From NCBI GenBank assembly GCA_037501455.1, contig CM074857.1:128203501-128267500 (forward strand): a stretch of DNA of 64,000 bases, read 5' to 3'. The notes below the pieces were generated by a model. It saw nothing but the letters and a program-made list of their open reading frames with translations, did no database searches and was not told the origin of the DNA. A program made the translations under genes and the position numbers. Origin of the DNA: Lantana camara. Its lineage: Eukaryota; Streptophyta; Magnoliopsida; Lamiales; Verbenaceae. Below are positions 57,327 through 64,000 of the stretch, piece by piece; position 1 is the stretch's first letter, and every line of letters begins with the position of its first letter.

Positions 57327-60103
57327 CATCGAAGATTGGGGCACCCGTCTTTCCAGTATTTGAAACAATTATTTCCCAGTTTAGTGTCAAAATCAAGCTC
57401 TTTACATTGTGATACTTGTGTACTCTCAAAAAGTCATCGGAATATTTACCCAAGTTCCTGGAATAAAACGAGTCAACCTTTTGAATTGGTACATTCTGAC
57501 GTTTGGGGGCCCGTCCCAAGTCATGTTAACTCTAAGTTTCGATGGTTTCTGCTTTTGATTGATGATTGCACCAGATTCACTTGGGTATATTTTTTAAAAC
57601 AAAAATCGGATGTGCCGCAGACAATCAAGGACTTCTTTCAACTCATTAAAACCCAGTTTTCTGCCTCTGTCAAAGTACTTCGTACCGATAATGGGGGGGA
57701 GTTTGTAAATCAGAATCTTCAAAACTTCTTCTCCCAGCACGGGGTCATTCATGAAACCACTTGTCCCTATACCCCCTAACAAAATGGCGTGGCAGAACGG
57801 AAGAATCGGTTCATCTTGGAAAGTGCACGGGCTTTTCTGTTTGAAGCTCACGTACCCAACTCATATTGGGCCAACGCCGTTTCAACAGCAGTGTATGTCA
57901 TGAACCGACTCCCCACACGAGCCTTGGAGCACGGAACTCCCCTGGACAATCTCAGGAAGTTTTATTCCATCCCCTCTATCCTCCAGCTTACTCCTCGGGT
58001 CTTTGGATGCGTAGCCTTTGTACACACCCCAAAGCAACTCCGCACAAAACTTGACCCATGTGCAGTTCGATGCGTCTTTCTGGGGTTCAACTCTACTCAG
58101 AAAGGTTACAACTGCTATGATCCGATCGCCAACCGACATTACACCACTACGGATGTGGACTTCTTGGAAACAGAATACTACTTCACAACACCTCCCAATG
58201 CACCCCTTCAGGGGGAGAATAATACACAGGAAGGGCTGAATTGGATGTGCGACTGGCTAGAACCAATAAAGGAGTACAACCCTCCTACCCATCCTACTGT
58301 ACAACCAGAAGCTTCATCCCCGTCTCCGTCTCTCTCAACCACGGCACCAGAGGACCCCCAATCGGATATCCCTGAGGTAAGTGCCCTTAACTCCCCTGTT
58401 TTGATACCCAGTACATATACTCTACCTGTTCGACAAAATAGGGGAATTCCACCAAACAGGTACAGTCCAAAAAGAATAAGCAGGAGCAGATACCCAGTTA
58501 CTCATCATCTGTCCGGCTGTTCACCACCACTTCAGGGCTTCATTCACTCCCTGTATTCCCACCAGATCCCTAAAAACGTTGAGGAGGCTCTAAAGGATCC
58601 ACTGTGGAAACAAGCAATGGACAGTGAAATTGAAGCACTGGACAAAAACAACACATGGGAAATCTGCCCACTGCCGATAGGAAAGAAAGCAGTTGGTTGC
58701 AAGTGGGTCTACACCATCAAACACAAGATGGATGGAACCATAGAGAGGTACAAGGCCAGGTTGGTGGCCAAGGGATATTCACAGACATATGGGGTAGATT
58801 ATCTGGAGACTTTCTCCCCGGTGGCAAAATTGGACACCATTCGGGTTCTGTTATCTATAGCTGCCAACTATGAGTGGCCCCTACAGCAGTTCGATGTAAA
58901 GAATGCTTTCTTACATGGGGACCTTGAGGAAGAAGTTTATATGGACCTCCCACCAGGATTCCAGGAAAGCGGAAGTCAACACACCGTGTGCAGATTGAAA
59001 CGGTCTCTTTACGGACTCAAACAATCACCAAGAGCTTGGTTTGGGAGTTCACCATAGCAATGAATAGATACGGATACGTCCAGAGCAATTCAGACCACAC
59101 CCTATTCATCAAGAGAAGAAATGGACTCATCACTCTCCTGATCATCTATGTTGATGATATGGTAATAACTGGGAACGACACTGTGGAGAGAGTCGACCTC
59201 CAGAGGAATCTGTCACAAGAGTTCGAAATGAAGGATTTGGGGAATTTGAGATACTTTCTTGGCATCGAGGTGATGAGGTCGGACAAAGGCATCTTCGTCT
59301 CGCAAAAAAAATACATACTCGATCTCTTAACAGAAGTTGGGCTCCTTGACTGCAAGCCGGCAGACACCCCCATGGCTCAGAATCACCAATTGGGAATGTT
59401 TCAAGACCAAACACCTGCCGACAAAAATCGATATCAGAGGCTTGTGGGCAAGCTGATCTATCTGTCTCATACAAGACCAGACATCACCTATGCTGTCAGC
59501 GTAGTGAGCCAGTTTATGCATAACCCCAGCAAGGAGCATATGGAAGCCGTATTTAGGATTCTGAGGTATTTGAAGTCCTCTCCAAGAAAAGGCCTCATGT
59601 TTGCTCGAAACGGACACACTAGAATCACTGCTTACACTGATGCTGATTGGGCAGGAAGCGTCACACATAGGCGGTCTACCTCTGGATACTTCACCTTCGT
59701 GGAAGGTAACTTAGTAACATGGCGGAGCAAGAAACAAAAAGTGGTAGCACTTTCAAGTGCCGAGGCAGAATTCTGGGGAATAGCTCGAGGCATTACTGAA
59801 GTTCTGTGGATAAGAAAACTCCTAACAGAGGTAGGCTTCCCTCCTGAAGAGAGCGCGGATCTGTACTGCGAAAATAAGGCGGCGATTAGTATCTCGCATA
59901 ACCCGGTACAACATGACCGAACCAAACACGTGGAGATCGACCGACACTTCATAAAAGAAAAACTCGACTCCGGCATAGTCAAGCTTCCGTTTGTCAAATC
60001 AGAGGACCAGCTCGCCGACGTCCTAACCAAAGCCGTGAGCAGCCAAAACTTTCATAGTTCATTATCCAAGTTGAACATGATCGAACCCCATGATCCAACT
60101 TGA
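57327..60103 (+). pseudogene. Copia integrase, reverse transcriptase, RNase H (disabled)
   Basis: Integrase with the HSDVWGP, DDCTRFTW and DNGGEF motifs, a TAA at 57777 within the conserved TPQQNG-like site, then NGVAERKN and HTPKQLRTK. Reverse transcriptase starts [13 protein letters not shown] and [14 protein letters not shown]; a frame shift near 59.04 kb precedes YVDDMVI. RNase H ends LADVLTKAVSS. Only the two early stops and the frame shifts prevent a full product. Confidence 0.93.
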
Positions 60104-60110
60104 GGGGGAG

Positions 60111-60297
60111 TGTTGACTATATCTTGTATATACACGGCAGGGATTGTAATTGATCACTTTCCTATTTTAAGGGATGTAATTAGGGCCAGAGATTAGGGAT
60201 TTCAACCTATTAATACCTGTACTGTATAGTATGTTTGAGAAGAGATTTACAGCAATGAATACCAATTTCTCCCAAACTTTGTCTATTAACTTCAACA
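60111..60297 (+). repeat. 3' LTR of the second copia element, joined to the MANHSD gene
   Basis: Its last base, A at 60297, is the first base of the gene's ATG. An in-frame ATG at 60231 and another at 60255 lie inside the LTR. Confidence 0.95.
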
Positions 60298-60635
60298 TGG
60301 CCAACCACAGCGACCGCCTTCTCAAGATCGGCCGCGAAGCCTTTGGAATAATCGATGAACACTTTGGGAGACGGGGTGCGAAACCTTATCCTCCACAGAA
60401 AACGCGCGGCCCTCACAATCATCTTCCAATCATGCAACGAAATCATACTTTCCCTGCAAAAGGGCATTATCAGTCGATGATCAACTGTAGCGTTTATCAG
60501 CCGGAAGAATTGCAATTTTATCATGCAACACCAGCGGAAGCTACATCTGCCACGGCCCACGAAATGAGTATGGTGCACGATGATGGGATGTTTGTGGACT
60601 TTGCAAGGAGAAAGCCAACGCGCATGGCTTTCTAA
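60297..60635 (+). CDS. Small His/Pro-rich protein, MANHSD type, unit 3 (LTR-fused)
   Basis: A 112-residue frame equal to the unit 1 protein except for about 9 substitutions and a two-residue insertion (DF after MFV). The ATG is formed by the last A of the LTR plus TG of the gene, so the original start codon is exactly restored. An ATG at 60231 in the LTR is in frame and would add 22 residues beginning MFEKRFTAMNTNF. The native promoter is 5 kb upstream beyond the element, so expression would depend on the LTR or on read-through. The reading frame has not decayed, which fits a recent insertion. Function unknown. Confidence 0.65.
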   Translation: MANHSDRLLKIGREAFGIIDEHFGRRGAKPYPPQKTRGPHNHLPIMQRNHTFPAKGHYQSMINCSVYQPEELQFYHATPAEATSATAHEMSMVHDDGMFVDFARRKPTRMAF

Positions 60636-62388
60636 GGTGTGCAAAATGTTAATGATAGTATGGCACTTTTAGTATGCCAATAGTGTGCTTTAGCACTAGT
60701 ATGATAGTATCAATCTATCTATCTATGTCGTGGGATTGTAAAATTATCAGGCTTGTAACCTAAGATGCTGCACTTGTGCAGTTGATCTAATAATTAACTG
60801 TCTATTACATATTTACGGTTCTTGCAGTTTCATCTTTAATCAAGGACGAAGCCAGAATCTTGTGATAGGGCGAGATTGAGTTATTGGAAAAGAAACAAAG
60901 TTTATGATTGAGGGAAAGCAAAATCGTATATATATATATATAATCTTATACACCATGATAAAAAGATATATAACCCAATTTTTTTTTATGAACACTAAAA
61001 ATTGCTGTCTTTAACAAAGTTTGGCAAAAATATTTTTTTGTGGGAGCATACCAATTTTTCTATAAGAATTATCATTTATGACAAATTGCATCTAGCTACC
61101 TTCAATTTGACATTAATCACAAGTCAATCCCTCTAATTTTGTTTATCACCCTATAGCCCTCGAGGTTTTATTTTCATTAGTAGTTAATCTCTCCGGATAG
61201 CTAATTAAGGTGTAAAGTTTTTTCTACTAATGATAACTATACGTATCCAAATATCAAAATACGAGACCTCTGATTAAGTTAGTATAGTACCAAACTATTA
61301 AATTATACTACTTAATGGTTAATTAGGTTTATAAATATCAAAATATTATAAACCTAACCTAAAAATTTTACAAAAAGAAAAATAATGAAAATATTGAAAA
61401 TCCAAGTTTCGTCCTCACAAAGTAGTTTAGACTTTCGTCATTTTAAATCCCTCCGGAACCACATGGACAAACCGAACCGCCGGGACTATATAACAAATAA
61501 TAAAATTAGAGACGCTAACTTGTAACTAGGCCAAACCTCACGATTCAGATGTATTATAATAATTAAATATTTTTGGGTTTTGAATTTAACAACTCGACAT
61601 AAAGATATCTGAAATCATAATTTTCCTAAAATTCCGGGTTCGGTTTTATGTCGATTTATTAGGATTTGGTGTAGTTTTTGTTAACTTAGATGGGATTCCA
61701 CATGTTGTTAGGGTTTTATTGTTTCAAACACGATATTTCTAAAAATATTATTTTTATCATGTCCGTGTCAGGACACTTCTCACAAATTCAAGAAAAATTA
61801 TGTCTTGTAGTTTCCGTACCATATCTTGTCTTACCCATATCGTACCGTGTCCTTATCCGACTATCCGTGCATCATAGATGTTACGATATGGTGTTCTGGT
61901 ATTGATTACTTGATGGTAGATGTTACGTTATGGTGTTCTGGTTTTGATTACTTGACTTAGTACATGGACTTAGTACATGGACAACGTCGTTTGTTAGTGA
62001 ATTATGAGCTTGATGATGTTTGTTTTTAGGGTTTTATTGTTCCAAATTGTTAGGGAGGTTTAGTAAGGAAACAACTTAAGAATCAAGAATCTGACTGTTT
62101 CTTAAGTTTCTTTTTCTTTTTATAACGCTTCACGTTGAATTTTTCCCTTCAAGTTAGGTTTACTTGGATCAATAATGTGATACCTATTATGCACGAACAC
62201 TTTTAATATAATTTTGTTGTGTCATGTCGTATCGGACACTCCTCTCGTGGGAAATTTAAGAAAAAATTCATATCATATATCGCGGTGCAGTCGTGCAGAA
62301 AGAATATCTGAACTTATTGGCTCCATTGTATTACGGGGCATTATTCTGTATATATTGATCCTTTTCTGGTACATTTCTGCTATAGAAA
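60636..62388. other. Unit 3 non-coding DNA between small gene and cullin relic
   Basis: 3' UTR-like block with ATAGTATGGCACTTTTAGTA shared with unit 1, then a TCTA simple run near 60715, an AT run at 60929-60943, a fold-back element at 61080-61565 and CGTGTC-type repeats near 61750-61880 and 62190-62290. A 50-base local duplication holds AGATGTTACG(A/T)TATGGTGTTCTGG twice near 61880-61940. Confidence 0.6.
61080..61565. mobile_element. Fold-back element, unit 3 copy
   Basis: Matches 20633-21090 in place and sequence; GACAAATTGCATCTAGCTAC at the left and CTAGGCCAAACCTCACGATT at the right. Confidence 0.65.
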
Positions 62389-62974
62389 ATGAGGATGAAA
62401 TGGTTTGAAGTCCAACCTCTGAGTGCCATCGAATTCCAACAAGAATTCGGACAAGAATGGGACTTTAATTTATGCAAAGGGGAATTACAAAACTGAAAAA
62501 TATTCTGGAGGGACTGCCTGAGCCACCCTTCACCTCGGAGGAGTACATCACGCTTTACACGTATTTATTTCTCTTATGCTCTAAATAAGTCTATATCTTC
62601 AAAATTAAGCATGCTACATTTGATCAAAATCTCTTTTTGCCGCCAGAAAACCGGTCCGGCCCTTATTTTGCTTGGTATTGGAGCTCTCGTCAAATTTAGC
62701 ACTAAGTTTCTTAATTTTAAAAATATAAATTTATTTTGTCCCTGAGAATTGATATGCGAAAAATCCAATTTCCGAAAGAATATAATTATGTTAGTTCGCA
62801 AATATTTATTAGTTCCATTGATTCTTATTACAGGATAATTATGTTAGTTCGCAAATATTTATTACTTCCATTGATTCTTATTACAGGACAATATACGACA
62901 TATGCAGTGACAAATCTTCTCAGCAATTGTATGCCAAGTGCCGCGAGTTTTTTGAAGAGTAGCTTATCGCTACG
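62389..62974 (+). pseudogene. Truncated CULLIN1-like pseudogene, unit 3
   Basis: Exon 1 (62389-62560) starts [20 protein letters not shown] but has a five-base insertion after GGGACTTTA relative to unit 1 that shifts the frame. Exon 2 (62887-62974) ends in a premature TAG at 62960. Exons 3-5 are absent. The intron acceptor before exon 2 is duplicated within a 53-base tandem repeat. Dead copy. Confidence 0.9.
62782..62887. repeat. 53-base tandem duplication containing a splice acceptor
   Basis: ATAATTATGTTAGTTCGCAA through TTCTTATTACAGG occurs twice in a row (62782-62834 and 62835-62887), with one difference. Unit 1 has one copy (about 22928-22980). Confidence 0.93.
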
Positions 62975-63422
62975 GTAATATAAAAATTTATATTATGAAC
63001 ACAAATGGAAGTTTACCCGAATAAAAATTTCCCCGAATAAATATGACTTGCTGGAAAACCCAACGGGATCTTCGTGTGTCCATTGAAGAATTTGCCACGA
63101 AGCAGGTTTTGCGAGTTTTGGGTGGGTCTTCCGACATGTCATATCTATTTGGGTCATATCTATAATTTTATAGTTATGAGATAGTTTTTTCACCAATTTT
63201 TTTTAATCAAAATTGTGAATTAGGGTTAGTTGATATACCAAAATTGACTGAACGGTATCTTCAAAAACATATTCTGCCTAACCAGCATATATAGTATATT
63301 TGACTGAACGGTATCTTCAAAAATTGTTCCTTTCATGCAGTTTCTGACACCCTTCTCCTCTATATAACTTAACTTCTAGCCCAACAAGTTTCATCACCAT
63401 AGCAAATAATACTTGAAACAAA
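62975..63422. other. Unit 3 remnant of intron 2 element and MAYQK promoter
   Basis: Holds the decayed inverted element seen at 23150-23515, then a junction near 63240 that skips everything equal to about 23520-24540. The 130 bases before the gene match unit 1. Confidence 0.6.
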
Positions 63423-63695
63423 ATGGCATATCAGAAACAAAATGTTGTCATTCTTGATCAATATACGAAAAGAAATGAAAGGCGTCATCGTCCGTCTCGT
63501 CCGCCTCAAACTCCATTCCCGACGAAAGAAAGGCCGGTCGGAAAACTACAAGGCCCCCGAGTGGACTGCAGTTATCCTTATATGCCGCAGGATTCTCTCA
63601 TTTGCTTTGCTATTCCACCTCCTAATGTCACTCAAGCTATAACTGTTATACCTTGTGGTGATCATCATGAGGCATCTCAGCAATTGCATGAATAA
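63423..63695 (+). CDS. Small protein, MAYQK type, unit 3 (unknown function)
   Basis: A 90-residue frame collinear with 24692-24964, no indels. Substitutions include E6Q, H14Y, K15T, R33P, R40G, V48D, A52P, T64I and H86Q; the central RRHRPSRPPQTP and the C-terminal ITVIPCGDHHE are unchanged. The leader and 3' UTR are also kept. Same doubts about coding as for unit 1. Confidence 0.6.
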   Translation: MAYQKQNVVILDQYTKRNERRHRPSRPPQTPFPTKERPVGKLQGPRVDCSYPYMPQDSLICFAIPPPNVTQAITVIPCGDHHEASQQLHE

Positions 63696-64000
63696 TGGCT
63701 TTAGTAGCTTTTAGTTTAGTAGTCTTATGTATAAACCCTTTCTCTGCAATGTAATAAACATAGTAAGGGGCTTGTAGGGTATTGGGAGAGTTGTGCCAAC
63801 TTAGTTAGCTATCCCGTCGGAAATATTAAATATTTAATCTCTCTCGCACGACTAATTTGTAGTTATATATATCGACCTGACTAACTTAATCGTCTCTTGA
63901 TGTTGCAAACGTATTTCGCGAGGTATAACTAGCCGGCCACGACGGGACAATGCAATGCTAATGCAAAAATTAGTGAGATTATGTATATTGCCCTCTCTTC
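63696..64000. other. Unit 3 3' flank, runs off the window
   Basis: Matches 24965-25270 of unit 1, including TGTATAAACCCTTTCTCTGC and the CGGAAATATTAAATATTTAA palindromic stretch. No frame. Confidence 0.8.

Larger units (their letters stand above)
55309..60297 (+). mobile_element. Young Ty1/copia element on the MANHSD start codon
   Basis: LTRs 55309-55495 and 60111-60297, 187 bases each and differing at one position (A at about 55450, G at about 60252). Ends TGTTGA...TCAACA. Primer site TGGTATCAGAGC directly after the 5' LTR (55496) and polypurine tract TTGAGGGGGAG before the 3' LTR. Gag-pol is complete in order but carries three stops and two frame shifts. Left flank TGGCA, right flank TGGCC: target duplication with one mismatch. 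The short LTRs suggest an Ale/Retrofit-like lineage (inference). Confidence 0.95.
54675..64000 (+). repeat. Segmental duplication unit 3 (runs off the window)
   Basis: Matches unit 1 from 18880 to 25270 with these changes: the MITE at 18957 is absent, a copia element sits on the MANHSD start codon, a 600-base stretch equal to 21180-21770 is deleted, cullin exons 3-5 are lost, and the sequence before the MAYQK gene is rearranged with a short duplication of TTGACTGAACGGTATCTTC. Same orientation as units 1 and 2. Confidence 0.85.

Noticed and set aside
16480..64000. Idea that the cullin fragment and pectinesterase cluster form a self-incompatibility (S) locus
   Set aside because: No S-RNase, no F-box gene and no allelic evidence; a cullin fragment alone does not support it.
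1..64000. CRISPR arrays, rRNA genes, bacterial operons or organellar inserts
   Set aside because: No regularly spaced identical repeats, no rRNA similarity and no prokaryotic or chloroplast gene order seen.

Overview
The window is nuclear DNA of a flowering plant, almost certainly a eudicot. It has AT-rich intergenic sequence, GT-AG introns, plant pectin methylesterase and ATL-type RING-H2 genes, and dense LTR retrotransposons, CACTA, hAT and fold-back MITE insertions. Nothing bacterial, viral or organellar was seen. An asterid origin is only a guess.

Layout. 1-3.3 kb is AT-rich intergenic DNA with a SINE-like fragment. 3.4-4.2 kb holds an intronless ATL RING-H2 ubiquitin ligase gene (+). 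5.7-14.2 kb is a minus-strand cell-wall cluster: a three-exon PMEI-pectinesterase, a stand-alone PMEI-domain protein and a two-exon PMEI-pectinesterase. These act together on pectin methyl-esterification. 16.5-34.1 kb and 54.7-64.0 kb contain three diverged copies of one segmental unit. The fullest copy carries, in order, a small gene starting MANHSD, a truncated CULLIN1-like gene of five exons (192 aa), a small gene starting MAYQK, and a leftover promoter related to a fourth small gene (MASKAD) at 16.58 kb. Unit 1 (about 18.5-27.7 kb) is intact. Unit 2 (about 27.8-34.1 kb) is decayed and contains a CACTA element sitting in a captured fragment of branched-chain 2-oxoacid dehydrogenase E2. Unit 3 (about 54.7 kb to the window edge) has open small genes but a dead cullin.

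36.3-51.5 kb is a nest of retroelements. A minus-strand Ty1/copia element (target duplication AGATG) contains a solo LTR of another family (target duplication ACTCG). That LTR contains a young Ty3/gypsy deletion derivative flanked by an identical 91-bp direct repeat instead of the usual 5 bp. Between 51.5 and 54.6 kb is mostly unassigned sequence with simple and minisatellite repeats.

A second copia element (55.309-60.297 kb) landed on the start codon of the unit 3 MANHSD gene. It cut off the original promoter, but the last base of its 3' LTR rebuilds the ATG, and an upstream in-frame ATG inside the LTR makes a 22-residue-extended chimeric frame. The best candidates for something undescribed are the tandem module of small proteins plus a cullin N-terminal fragment, and this LTR-gene fusion. 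The function of the three small protein families was not recognised.
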